Source: Leptobrachium leishanense (lineage: Eukaryota; Chordata; Amphibia; Anura; Megophryidae). Taken from it: 64,000 nucleotides of DNA. The stretch is from contig CM019063.1 of assembly GCA_009667805.1 (NCBI GenBank), positions 195,280,954-195,344,953 on the forward strand. The letters run 5' to 3'. The stretch's first letter is position 1. Every line of letters starts with the position of its first letter. A model generated the notes under the pieces. It was given only the letters and a program-made list of their open reading frames with translations, did no database searches and was not told where the DNA came from. Below are positions 48,231 to 59,614 of this stretch, piece by piece. A program made the translations under genes and the position numbers.

Positions 48231-49329
48231 CATCAGATCATTTTCAGAGCGAAGTGGTGGGGACGGAATGTACCTGCAAATAAGGGAGGAGATTCAGGCA
48301 GCGGGGCGGTTATGGAGAGCTTTCTACGTGTGCACCAGTATTTTGAATTGGATTCTGAGGGAAACAGAGAGCTAGTGTAAAGATTGACAAAGGGGCGAGG
48401 TGTGAGAGGTGCGGGATGTGAGGTGTATGAGCCTGGCACAGGCGTTCATAACAAACTGCAAAGGGAGAATCTGGGATCTCTTAAGGCCTGAGAGAAGGTA
48501 GTTACACTAGTCAAGGCAGGATATAATAGCTTGCATGAGCATTTTAGCAGAGTCCTGATTAAGAAAGGGACAGAAGCGTGCAATTTTTTTAGGTGGAAGT
48601 AGCAGGATTTGGTTAGTGACTGAATTTGAGGAGTTAAGGAGAGATCAGTCTAAGAGGACACCGAGGCAACGAGCCTGAAAGGTAGAAGTAATGGTGGCAC
48701 CATTCACCTGAAGGGAAATGGTGCACGAATGTTGGCTTCAGAGGGAGGGAAAACGAGAAGTTCAGTTTTAGAGAGGTTAAGCTTTAGGAAACGGGAAGTT
48801 ATCCCAGTTGGAGACAGCCGACATGCAAAAAATCCAGCTTTGGGCACCAAATATGGTCAATTGTAGGAAGAGGGTCCTTGCTCCACGACCCTTTAACAGC
48901 ATACTTAATAAAAGATTCCAGTAGACCAATTGTTCATTCAAGTGGATTTATTCCATCACCAGCCGACAGGCAGGCAATAACACGGTCCAACACGTGGGCG
49001 GGGGGAGAAATTGAGAGAGGAAAGATAGATTTGAGTGTCACCAGCATAGCGATGATATTGGAAACCATAGGAAGAGATGAGGTTGCCAAGAAAGGCGATA
49101 TAGATCGAGAAGAGTAGGGGACCCAGAACAGAGCTGATACGTCTTAGCCAGCAGAGAACTGTAGGGCATGATTATCTGGCTCCTATCTCCACATAGCAAA
49201 GGACAGTGAGAACAAAGAGTTATCTGGTGTCCTTCTGCCATCACTGCTGTCTAATGAGAGTCTCCTTTGAGTCCTGTGGACTAAAGGAGAAAATGCCAGC
49301 ACTGAAGGCAATGTTCTTTAATATCTTCC
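48231..49329. other. Dispersed-repeat-like sequence, unclassified
   Basis: Purine-rich sequence with no open frame of note. It follows the L2 end directly and looks like older repeat, but no ends were found. Confidence 0.35.
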
Positions 49330-49527
49330 TACATTTGGGTGGAGTAGAGGTAACATCACTGCTCTGAGTGGAGAGAGCCTGTGGAGTCACAGGTTCGATC
49401 CCGGCAAGAGCACCTCTCCAGTGAGTGTCCTTGGGCAAGACACCTAACGGTACATACTCGCCACCCAGGACATACTTGAAAACAAGAGAAATCTCAATGT
49501 ATCCTTCCTGGTAAAATCCTTTCTCAA
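49330..49527 (+). mobile_element. tRNA-derived SINE
   Basis: GGGTGGAGTAGAGGTAACAT, B-box GGTTCGATCCC, body TGTCCTTGGGCAAGACACCT and tail CTGGTAAAATCCTTTCTCAA. This copy has the best B-box of the five. Confidence 0.88.
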
Positions 49528-50041
49528 AATAAACATTTATGAGCCGAGACACTGATATAGTGCCTTGCCTGTAATAAACCCAGAATTGGGATGTTTGTCA
49601 GTCAAACTCATCGTCAAACTTCAAAACATTCAAATTACGGGATACAGACACTTTTGCTCCAGCCTATTAAATTTTCTGCCTTCTCCAGGCTGAGAGAGAC
49701 CACCACTAACTACCACTTGTACTGTAATATATCCAGAATTCTTTAAAAATAATAATTCCTGGATTTGCTGCATATTTTTAGTAATTGCAGATTATGCAGC
49801 GTACATCTCAAGAGTCTAGTGCTGCTGAATGAATGCAGTGTTACTGAAAAGAAGGATGGGTTTGAATGCAAAACTGGAGGCAGAATGATCCTTTTAGACA
49901 TCAGACTGGGGAACCTCAAGGATCAAATATACTCATATCATTTTTTCCTAGAAGATGGTGATTTACATCTCTTGTTGATTTAAATCAGTACAAGGTGATT
50001 GGAATTTAGAATCTACAGTCTAATCGATAATGTTATATATA
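49528..50041. other. Nothing recognised
   Basis: AT-rich, no feature. Confidence 0.35.
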
Positions 50042-50971
50042 CAGGGTAATTCAAAGAGATTCGAAAAGTCACCGCACATTCGGTGACTTTTCGTTCTCTT
50101 CAATTCGGTTTCTTTTGCCGATCCCATTTCGGTGACCCTGCGGTGTATTCAGCAAGCACCACAGGGTCCCCGAATTGCAGGGAAAAGCTACCGCAAACCC
50201 GATGAAAACTAACCGCAAAACCCGGCGAATGCATGCCGAAAACCCGCAAAAACATCTGGATTAACCCACCGAACACCACGGAAAAACCCAAGCAGGAGCC
50301 GATCACACGCAGCGCAGGAGCCGATAACACGCAGCGCAGCCGCCGGAAAAAGCCAACACCGCAGAAGAGGCAGTGAATAAATTAGGAAAACAGTTTGCAT
50401 GAATGATTGAAAAGTGAAACACTGTTTGCAAAGAAACTACTAAGCGTAAATATTTGAAATTTACATATGAGGTCCAGGGAATGATAATAAAAAGGACTGT
50501 TACAGAAAAAATAAGTAAAGTTAAAAAAAAATTAACAATCGGACTTTTTTTTAAATAAAAAAAATCCAGAAAAATGCTTAAAATATCCTAAAAAATCTAT
50601 AAATAAAGAGACTCTTTACTGCAGAATTTTATAATGAACGGTTTATTAGATATTGAATTAAAACCGGAATATTTTTTAACATTGAAGCCTATGGGATTCG
50701 CCTGAATAAATATGCCGCATGAAATCAACGAATGGCAGGGCACTTCGGGAACCTTTCACTGCTGGTTTGTGTTCTCTGAATAGCCGAAGCAGTGCTTTTT
50801 TTATGGGGATTCACTGCCCTCGAACAGGCACCGAACGTGCAGGCAATTCGCCAGGATTTGGCGAACTGCCTGCTCTCTGGATAGCCGAATGGCCAAGATA
50901 GGTAACCAAACACTGATTTTCATTGTTCGGTTACCTTTCTCAAGCAATTCGGATCTCTTTGAATTACCCTG
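50042..50971. mobile_element. MITE family A copy
   Basis: The ends are CAGGGTAATTCAAAGAGATT and TCTCTTTGAATTACCCTG. It is the inverted equivalent of 1972-2854, and the GATCCCATTTCGGTGACCCT and AATTCGCCAGGATTTGGCGA blocks are shared. Confidence 0.85.
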
Positions 50972-50994
50972 ATAATCTATCAGGTCTATTTTTG

Positions 50995-51180
50995 TTTGAG
51001 AAAGGATTTTACCAGGAAGGATACATTGAGATTTCTCTCGTTTTCAAGTATGTCCTGGGTGGCGAGTATGTACCGTTAGGTGTCTTGCCCAAGGACACTT
51101 ACTGGTAAGGTGCTCTTGTCGGGATCAAACCTGTGTCTCCACAGTCTTTCCACGGTTATAGACCTCTACTCCACCCAGCC
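50995..51180 (-). mobile_element. tRNA-derived SINE (minus-strand copy)
   Basis: GAGAAAGGATTTTACCAGGA and AAGTATGTCCTGGGTGGCGA, as at 26618. The tRNA-like end has a short deletion near 51155. Confidence 0.8.
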
Positions 51181-51195
51181 AGCAACTACTACAAG

Positions 51196-51350
51196 GTGAA
51201 ACTCAGGATAATTGGCCGGAGAAGAAAACAATGTAGACCAAGTAGCTGATTTGGAAATTGAGATAAATGGGAGAATATTTCTGGTTTGGCTATTTTGACC
51301 TAGAATTTTTACTTGTGCCAATTCTCCTTAGTTTCACCTATAGTGAATAG
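51196..51350. mobile_element. Family B palindromic MITE, diverged
   Basis: AAGGTGAAACTCAGGATAAT is mirrored by ATTCTCCTTAGTTTCACCT. Confidence 0.65.
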
Positions 51351-51736
51351 ACTTGTATCATATCATGTATTAAACATCCACCCTTCTAATTGTCCCCATG
51401 GAACTCAACAATGTCATGATACGTCTTGCATAATTCAGGTTTATTCATCATCATCCTATTGTATTTTCTATTTTTTACTATTCTTAATTAAATTACACTA
51501 CCAGATCATCTTAAATCTACTTTGGAGGCCTTCTGAAGCATTCTCCTCAAGGATTGCCAGCATCTATGTTTTTATCTCAAGAGGCCCTGTGATTAAGTGT
51601 CTGTTTGGAGGATCTATAACAAGATAATTCCACTACAGAGAGCGGGAGAGGGATTGTAGTTTTCTGAAATCCTAGGGCTAGATTGCGAATCAGATGGAAT
51701 TTAAACAGCTGTGGTAGACTTATCACAAGCATTAAA

Positions 51737-52458
51737 GGGCTCTATTCCGTAGTTGATAAAATGGAGAGCGTAAGTATGGAAAATCTGTGCCTTCAGATTT
51801 TCCTTACTGTCTCCATTTTACCGTCCGTATTCTGGAGTAGGCACTTTATTAGCACCTGGGCCCCGGAACGAAGTGCAAGGCTGCCCGATACAGCCAGTTG
51901 CACGGCGCACCACCATGAGTATCGGCTCATGGAGGCCATAGGATTCCATGGACCCTTGCGTTCCCGCCGCGAGCACTGGAGCTATTTGTTCCCAGTCTCA
52001 CTCTGCTCGCGATGAGAGAAAGCTTCGGATCGTGCCGTCCCTGTCACCATGGGATGAGAGGTGAGTATGGGATTTAATGAGGGGGGGGGTTAGAGGGTGT
52101 TGTTTGATTTAGCAAATGCAGAATCACTTAAAACCAGCTTCGCGTAGACAGTATTTCTCAGCAAAATAATGTCTCCCGGGTGGAAGAACAGACTACATTG
52201 GAATAGCCTGCACCTCTACACGGAGGTGAAAATTGACGTCTTCCATAATAAATATAGTAGACGTTAACGTACAGTAACCTCAAGCTCAGTTTGCAGCAGG
52301 AATGGAATAGCGACCCGTCAGTAAAATGTCTACAGGAGACATTATGTGTAGTAGTTAACTTATCCACAACTATGGAATATGGTCCAAAATCTATAGAGCT
52401 GGTAGATTTTCCAGAGCTCAGCCCGGGTTATGTTTATGCATGACTTGGAATCTAGCCC
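51737..52458. mobile_element. Harbinger-like element, family H, diverged copy
   Basis: The ends are GGGCTCTATTCCGTAG and TGGAATCTAGCCC. Inside are GGAAAATCTGTGCCTTCAG, the CATAGGATTCCATGG block and GGGATGAGAGGTGAGTATGG. Confidence 0.7.
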
Positions 52459-52739
52459 TTCATATTTAGTCAGAATGCTGTCCTTAGATAGTTCTCCTTC
52501 ACATCTCACTTTCACACATTTCCAAAGGACCCCCATATCTCAAACATAGGGAATCCCCTGCCAAGCAAGGGGGGATTCCATTTCTGATGTCATCACGCCC
52601 ATGTGCGATGAGGTCAGTGGATGAGGGGAGGCTCAGAAGGCGGGACTAACATCCAAGATGTCAGCCCCCACCAGGAGACAAAAACTGTGATTCGGTGCTG
52701 ATTAGCCCTGGATTGCGGTACCGGCATCTAAGGGGTTAA

Positions 52740-53071
52740 GAGGGCATCACTGGAAAGGTCAAACTTTGATCTTTCCAGTGATGCATCTCTTGTGTTCTTA
52801 CCCCTTACCGATGGGGAGATAGAGGGGTCCATTGTACCCAACTCTCCTCTTCAGGCATACTCCCAGTTCTGCCGTGATGACGTCATTGCGGCGACCGGTA
52901 TAAAAAAGTGAGGGTCTGACTTAGAGGAAGTCAGACCACCACAGGACCCCAGCCAGAAAGGTGCATATGGTTCCCTTTCTCTGCGGAGACACAACGACTT
53001 GTGGGGAACGTCCTCCGCACACAGCGGTGACACACCATAACGTTCCCCACACCTTGTCCGCAGCAAAAGAG
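52740..53071. mobile_element. Possible piggyBac-like element with TTAA ends
   Basis: TTAA at 52736-52739 and 53072-53075. The right part shares GTTCCCCACACCTTGTCCGC-type sequence with the MITE at 20394. A short hairpin, CATCACTGGAAAGGTCAAA and its mirror, lies at 52744-52783. The TIRs are weak. Confidence 0.45.
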
Positions 53072-53075
53072 TTAA

Positions 53076-54087
53076 ATGAACAAATACATTTTCTATCCAT
53101 TGAATTGTTTAATCAAAAAAATAATCTGCCAAGTAATTGATTATGAAAATAATCATTAGTTGTAGCCCTAACCAGTTCCCATAAAAAACATTAGCCCCTT
53201 TTCATAGATAACGTAGATGTTAAAATGTCCAGACAGTGAAGCAGAACATCAGTCACTTATTTAAGCGAAAATAAAGCTGTTTTTTAAGAGAAGTTTTATT
53301 TAGTGAGGAAGGAGTGATGAGGAGTTGCAGGACTGAGTTGCTCATATAAGATTGATAGTTTAGAATCTTTTATTTTAAAAAATATGAAGGCAGTAATCTT
53401 GAGCATGTTTTTTAATATGTTTCTATATTATTTTATGATCTGATTTACTTTTTTTTATCCAGTTAGTATTTTTGTTTGAAAACAGGAAAGGACGCTTTAG
53501 CGTTGCTGTACCAATCTCCTCTAATAAAAATAGAATGCAGTGGCTGACCTTAATTTTATCAACGATATATTTAGTCTACTAGGCCAATACACACAACTAC
53601 GCAGCTGTCTGTGGGCTGACATCCCAAACCTAGGGTGGGGACACAGTCTGTTGCCAGGAGCAGATGCAGGATCCAGGATCTGACAGTAAAGGATGCTGGT
53701 TTCCATTATAGGTGGAGAAAGTGAGCAGTGGGTTTAATTCTGGGTATGCAAATATGTGCACAGGAGGAGAATTGGCTTTTGAAGTCTAGTTAGACGTTGA
53801 AGTCTCGTCAATGACGAGTTTATGTACCATCAAGGACATTAGTGTTCATTTACTGTCTGAAGGTGAAGTATCGACATTTGACAAAATGCAGCATGAATTA
53901 TAATTTGCTACTCTGTAAAGTTGCAACGATGATAGGATTTGGCCGAAAGGATTTCAGTAACATGTTAATTATTCTGCTTTGTCTGAGCTGTTGTTTCTCC
54001 AGAATATCCATTCACCCTGTCTGTTAAGGAGTCGGACTCAGATAGAACCAGAGTCTGTAAATTGTGTAAACTTTACCAAGCCATTAA
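53076..54087. other. Nothing recognised
   Basis: AT-rich DNA without exon or repeat ends. Confidence 0.35.
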
Positions 54088-54260
54088 AGGGCAATATTAC
54101 ACTCTTGACGCTAAAATAGGGACACTAACGGGGAAAACCTGAGCCTGCAGGTTTCCCCTTGGCATCCACATTTTAGCTCCATATTACGTGGCAGGTGCTG
54201 ATTCAGCAGCCTGCCCGTAATGCAGCACTACCATGCCTGATGTCTGGGGCATAATTAGAC
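54088..54260. mobile_element. Harbinger-like family H, left-end fragment
   Basis: AAAGGGCAATATTACACTCT and CACTAACGGGGAAAACCTG match the left end of family H. It is cut off by the next element. Confidence 0.65.
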
Positions 54261-54359
54261 CAGGGGCGGATCCAGACACAGGTTTCAGGGGGGGGGGCAC
54301 TCAACCAGTTTTGGCTAAGAACTGGTGTTGGGTTCGCAGTGACAGGTCACAGCCAGTTC

Positions 54360-54482
54360 CTGGAGAGCACTGAAGAGCAGCCAGATCCTGGTGAGCACTG
54401 AGAGCAGCCAGATCCTAGAGAGCACTGAGAGCAGCCAGATCCTAAGGAACACTGAGAGTAGCCAGATCCTGGGGAGCACTGA
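54360..54482. repeat. Tandem repeat, about 31-bp unit
   Basis: GAGCACTGAGAGCAGCCAGA plus TCCTGGT/TCCTAGA, about four copies. Confidence 0.85.
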
Positions 54483-54699
54483 ACCTAGGTAACCTGTGTA
54501 TATCTGGCTCTGATACTAGCCAGTGCCTCACCAGCCACTGACCACACCGCACGTCCCTGCAGTAGATCTCAGACAGATACATATATATACACTCTTATAC
54601 TCTCCTTTCTCAAAAAAAAAAGACAATGTGCATGTGTGCCATGCCTTGGCCACGTCACACTGACAATTACACCCTGACCACACACACAGACCATTACAG

Positions 54700-55175
54700 A
54701 TACACCCCCCAGAATCATATATAACCAGGCACAGAGCCCCCAGAATCATGTATACCCAGCACAGACCCCCCAGAATTATATATACAGCAGAGCCCAGAAT
54801 CATACAGTATATACAGCAGAGCCCCCAAAATTATATACACAGCAGAGCCCAGAATTATATATATACAACAGAGCCCCCAGAATTATATACACAGCAGAGC
54901 CCCCAGAATTATATATACAGCAGAGCCCCCAGAATTATATATATACAGCAGAGCCCAGAATTATATATACAGAAGACCCCCAGAATTATATATACAGCAG
55001 AGCCCCCAGAATTATATATACAGCAGACCCTCAGAATTATATACACACCAGAGCCCCCAGAATTATATACACAGGACAGCAGACCCTCCAGAATTATATA
55101 CACAGGACAGCAGACCCCCCAGAATTATATACACAGGACAGCAGACCCCCCAGAATTATATACATACATACACAG
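54700..55175. repeat. Tandem repeat, 24-32-bp unit
   Basis: The core CCCCCAGAATTATATATACA plus GCAGAG repeats about 17 times, with length variants and later GGACAGCAGACC inserts. The open frame across it (PPELYTQQSPQNYIY) is a product of the repeat, not a gene. Confidence 0.9.
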
Positions 55176-56100
55176 GACATCAGTGTCTTGAGTGCCTCAC
55201 TCTCTGGTGTTTTTGGCGCCTGAGTGAGCATGTGCCAGGTACTGTGTATCAGCTCCTTGTCAGTTCTTCTTCCGGGGCTCCTGCGTCACATGACACAGAC
55301 CACCCGGGGAAGTTGCGTGCAGGCACTGGAGATGGAGAGAAATTTCTCCTCCATCCTGCAGACTAAAGAAAAAAACCTACACAAACACATGCCACTGTGA
55401 AACGGCACCCGGACAAAAATAAACCCTTTAATGTCTGGCCCTGCCTTTAGTGCGACTGCAGCTCGGGAAGGGGGGGGGCAAATGCTGGGTGAGTAATATT
55501 TTCTGGGGGGGGCAATTGTCCCGTTGCCCCCCCCCGGATCCTCCCCTGGGACAGATAATGGAATTAACTCTGGTCACTCACAAAGATGCACTGCCCAACA
55601 TCACCACAAAACAGATCAATAGGACAATAGCAGATTGTGACAGGGGATTCAGATTATACAGTATCTGATAATGGGGCAATGTTTGCTAGGCAAGGCATAT
55701 AAACAAAGGCCTTTTACAGATGTAAACATATTCTAGATAGGGGGAGTTGGAAACGGCTACAGTGACCAACACAATAATCCTATTAGCAGATAGTAACAGA
55801 TAAATATAGACATAAGGATAATAACAATAACAGTATTCATTCCTATCACAGACAGCACAAACACCCTGCACCTAGAATTGTAGGTACAGGGTGACTTCAA
55901 CATAGGAGAGGGCAGGGAAACCATAGAAAACATCAGACCTGCACTTCCCAAATGCATCTCTAAGGTCCAGGTATCCCAATTTCAAAGTGACTCTTGTCAC
56001 AGAGCTGGCATGTCTCTCACTGAATCTGCATAGCACATCACATGCTGGAGCTGCACAAAATCGTCCAACTGGAGCCTCACGGAGTCATCCAACATGTTTC

Positions 56101-56541
56101 TCACACAGTGCTACAGCTCTTGGAGGAATGCTGGAGTGAAGGAAGACACTTCCAGAGCATCAGGGATGCAAGCATAAGATCAGTGTAGAAGAATAAGAAA
56201 ATTGGAGTCTTCTGGATTTTGGAATTCCACAGCAAATTTCTTATTCTAGCATTCGATATCCAGTTTTTAAAAGATTTAGAACGCTTCTGTAGTTGATTAG
56301 CCAGTATTGTAATCTTTAAATGAGTTGGGAAACAAATGTCAAACAATACAAATACAAATCCTTGTTCACATAACAAGGAGCTGAGCAGATTACAAGTCTT
56401 CAGGGTCACAGAGAAGTTTAAGACATAAAAAATGGATCTCCTTTCGTGTTGAATTAATGCATCAAACCTCACTGCGTACTGAATACAAACGTATGTCACC
56501 ACCAAGGAGAGAAATCTTATGTTTACATAGACTATACGCAT
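56101..56541 (-). CDS. Unrecognised 146-codon open frame
   Basis: Rich in Leu, Phe, Ser and Val. It contains a basic helix-like stretch, NQLQKRSKSFKNWISNARI. There is no family I recognise, no splice context and no codon-use signal I can judge. It could be chance or a remnant. Confidence 0.12.
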   Translation of the reverse strand: MRIVYVNIRFLSLVVTYVCIQYAVRFDALIQHERRSIFYVLNFSVTLKTCNLLSSLLCEQGFVFVLFDICFPTHLKITILANQLQKRSKSFKNWISNARIRNLLWNSKIQKTPIFLFFYTDLMLASLMLWKCLPSLQHSSKSCSTV

Positions 56542-56606
56542 AAAAATACTCTAACCATATGTTTTCTGGATTTCACATAATAAAAAGAAAGCCTTTAGCA
56601 TCTTAC

Positions 56607-56621
56607 GTTTGATGTCATCAT
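56607..56621 (-). CDS. Weak candidate for ARHGEF40 start exon
   Basis: On the minus strand two adjacent ATG codons are followed by three codons (T, S, N) and a strong donor, gtaaga, in phase 0. This would splice in frame to exon A and give MMTSN before TPQSVEDC. It is 10 kb upstream, and there is no homology to support it beyond the expected small size. Treat it as a pointer only. Confidence 0.2.
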
Positions 56622-57718
56622 TACTAGAACCGTGGAATGGGAAATGTTTTCAAGACTCCTGAGGATAAAACCTAAACAAATTCCATGTTTATATGCGTGA
56701 GATAGAACTAAATAGTAACATATGGCACAAAGTTATGATTTACGAAAACTAAATTACTAGAAGGAATGTCAGAGGCCTTGGCTAGTAAAGCCTAACTCTG
56801 AAACATTGACAAGCAGCTCCAAGCTCAATTTCCCGGCCGCAGATTTAGGCAGAAATTGTTTGCATTAACCATGAATTGTGATGGGGACATTGGAGATGAT
56901 TCATGCAAAGGCTTACAAAATGTTGATATAGCCACTGTACTCTATTTGAGGGAGAGATCTGAGGCTTGTAATAATATGTTCAAACCAGCAACAGGTCCCT
57001 CAATGAAGATTTAGGACTAACAGCCATAGATACAAGAACAGAAAAACAAAACCGGAAGCCATGCACGGTTGCCTCCATTACTGTCATTACATTTATTGTC
57101 ACAGGGAATAAAGAGGCAAATGTTTAGTTTAGGGACGAAAAAACATTTCTCAGTGGTCGCTGAGCACTCTTGCAATAAATGGAGCCGAACTAGTGCACCC
57201 TGGAAACTGAACTCGGCTTCCTGTTTTTTTAAGAAAATGTTGAGATGAATTGGATCACAGGCTACATGGTGGTCTCTTGGATCCCCTGATAACTTGTGTT
57301 AGCCAATTATATAGATTCTTCTCCTCAAGAGTGGCTAGGGAAAGGCTAATCAGTCCCACGAATGGTTCGGTTCTCCAGGACCCTCTAGATCAGTGCTGTC
57401 AAACTCATGGCTACCCATTTGTCGAAGTCTAGGATTCCCAGAATTCTTTGAAAGCAATAGATAGCTAGAGAATCATGGGAGTTGTAGTTCAGAAACATCT
57501 GGGGGAGCAAAGTTTGACAGCCCTTCTGTAGATGCTAGATGAGGCTTGGACCATATGGCAATACCAGCCCACATAAACACATCCTGTCAACAATGCTAGA
57601 GGATTCTTTAGGACCCTATACTGTGCAAAATGGATCTTTGTAATCCCACCAATTCTCACATTCCCTTTGAAATGGGGTTATACTAAGAGGAGGTTAATGT
57701 TAGATTTACAGCAAGTTA

Positions 57719-58454
57719 GGGCCCTATTACATTCTTCCCGCAAACGTTAACACGTGCGCAAAAACGCATTAACGCGTACGCGAGGGACAAAACCCTTTGC
57801 GCAGAACGTCGTATTACAATGTCCGTGCAAAAAATGCAAGTTAACGTCTAACGCGGGTGGACCTGTGTGAACCCTTTGCGAGCGTGATGTGCTTTGCGCG
57901 TCCTATACTTAACATTGTGAGCGCAAATGCGTTTGTGCGCTGGTGCGCGCAAGGTATTACAATCTTAGCGCAAATTTTAACGGACAACGTTTGCGCGCAA
58001 AATTTTAACGTCTTTGAAAAGCTGGTGTTAATGGCAAATCTGAACGACCTGGACGAACTCAAATACACCAGCCCAAAAGAAAATACGCAGCAACGTATAG
58101 TTACACATTCTACCCAAACCCAAACAATAAAATGGAGAATTTGTGCGTGTTTTTATTATTGCTGCAGCATATATACTCAGATTGATTTTGACAGGCGCAA
58201 AAATGTAACGGGAGACAATTGTGTTTCGTAATTCAGATTGGCTGAATCGCGCGAAAAAACAGTCTGCCCACCGATTTCTGCATTAATGTGCGCTCGTTTT
58301 TGCGCGTCTTTTTTATGCGCGGTATTTATGACGGATGAAAAAATGCGCTCGGATTGTAATACCAGCGTTAATTTATGCACGTTAACGTTTAACGCTGCAA
58401 GCAAAAAAAATAGCGCTGCACGAGTGTTTTTGCACAAAGATTGTAATAGAGCGC
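57719..58454. mobile_element. Harbinger-like element, family H relative
   Basis: TTA then GGGCCCTATTACATTCTTCC at the left, and GATTGTAATAGAGCGC at the right. The interior is rich in AACGTTAAC and TTGCGC motifs. Subterminal CG-rich repeats are numerous. Confidence 0.65.
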
Positions 58455-58789
58455 TGTTGGATGGGATGGATTTTGGATTATCGGGATTAGATTATGAGCA
58501 GTATTTGACTGAAGCCTTAAAATTGCAGCCAACAACTTGAAACCATAGATGCCCTCTAAATCTAAGATCCTGCTACATCAGTTGCTAAACACCCCTTTGC
58601 CTAAGGCTAGAAAACTACAAGGTTCTAAAAACTGTTTTACACTGTCACTGCAGTATTTGGTATAACGCTGTAATTCCCTGCACACTGTAAATGTGCTACT
58701 TGGCTATGGTGAAGCTGCAGCATTCTTACCAATGTTCATTTAATAATCAGATTGGACCTGCTCTTGCAACCTGTTGTTACCCTCTAAAT
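58455..58789. other. Nothing recognised
   Basis: Short AT-rich stretch between two elements. Confidence 0.35.
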
Positions 58790-59331
58790 TAGGGATGTGC
58801 GTTTCGGAATTTCGGAATTTTCATGAAATTTCCCGATTCGTGTTTTCGGATGCGGCCGAATTTCCGAAAATTTTTAGATCCGAAAATGGCAGATCCAAAA
58901 AGTTTTCCGAACCGAAACGAAATATTTTCGGAATTTTCGAATGGACTTGAAATGTGTCAAATCTAAATTTATTGCTTTGAAACGAGAACAGACTTTCCGA
59001 AAAAACGAAAATTTCCGAATTTACGAAAAGTCGATACAAAAAACGAGCCAAGTGACACGAAAATACGAAAAATGGTCGAAATTCCGAAAACATGTACAAT
59101 TCCAAAAAACGAAAATTTCCGAAATCACAAAAAGTCGATACAAAAAACGAGCCAAGTGACACGAAAACACGAAAAATGGTCGATATTCCGAAAAAAAAAG
59201 TACACGAAAAACGAATCGAGCCGAACCGAATCGAAACAGAAATCGGTTGAAACGAGCCGAATCGAAAAGTTTAAAAATCCGAAAAATCGAACCGAATCGA
59301 ACCGAAAAAAAAAAATCGGTGCACAAGCCTA
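58790..59331. mobile_element. hAT MITE with perfect 8-bp duplication
   Basis: CTCTAAAT at 58782-58789 and 59332-59339 flanks TAGGGATGTGC and GTGCACAAGCCTA. The 542-bp interior is built from short CGAAAAT/TTCCGAA motifs, including two copies of GATACAAAAAACGAGCCAAG. Open frames here are compositional. Confidence 0.9.
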
Positions 59332-59614
59332 CTCTAAATATAATCGTCCAGTTTGGGAGAATGTCTATACCACAGTTACCCATCTCTCAAGTACTATGCA
59401 TGTATTTTCAGGTTGTGTATGAAAAGTCCCGTGTGATGGGTTTATGGATCAAGCCAGTTATTATGTGTTTTCAGCCCAGATTACATATGAAAAGCCATGT
59501 ATGATGTAGCTTCATCTCGGGCCAAGTATGAAGACCCTTGAATGATGTTTTTGATCATTAAGAAGGAGACTTGTTTGGTGTTTTAGATAAGATCAGGTAT
59601 GAAGCACCATTTTT
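59332..59614. other. Degenerate tandem-like stretch
   Basis: GTGTATGAAAAGTCCCGTGTGATG and related ATATGAAAAGCCATGTATGATG lines recur at 40-60 bp spacing. These are diverged relatives of the minisatellite at 60530. Confidence 0.5.

Larger units (their letters stand above)
54261..55548. mobile_element. hAT-like TIR element with tandem-repeat core
   Basis: The ends are CAGGGGCGGATCCAG and CCGGATCCTCCCCTG, with G runs next to each. No clear 8-bp duplication was found. The core has two tandem arrays (54360-54482 and 54700-55175) and a CG-rich block. Confidence 0.65.
55549..57718. other. Upstream region, no supported gene
   Basis: 2.2 kb of mostly single-copy-looking DNA. It includes an unexplained 146-codon minus-strand open frame at 56101-56541, the candidate start exon near 56610, and a fragment at 57382-57525 (CAGTGCTGTCAAACTCATGG to AAGTTTGACAGCCC) of a dispersed inverted-repeat element. 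Confidence 0.4.

Noticed and set aside
54748..55191. 147-codon plus-strand open frame rich in Y, P, Q and E
   Set aside because: It is a product of the CAGAATTATAT tandem repeat.
58821..59422. Lys/Ser-rich and Phe-rich frames
   Set aside because: They are compositional products of the CGAAAA/TTCCGA hAT MITE.
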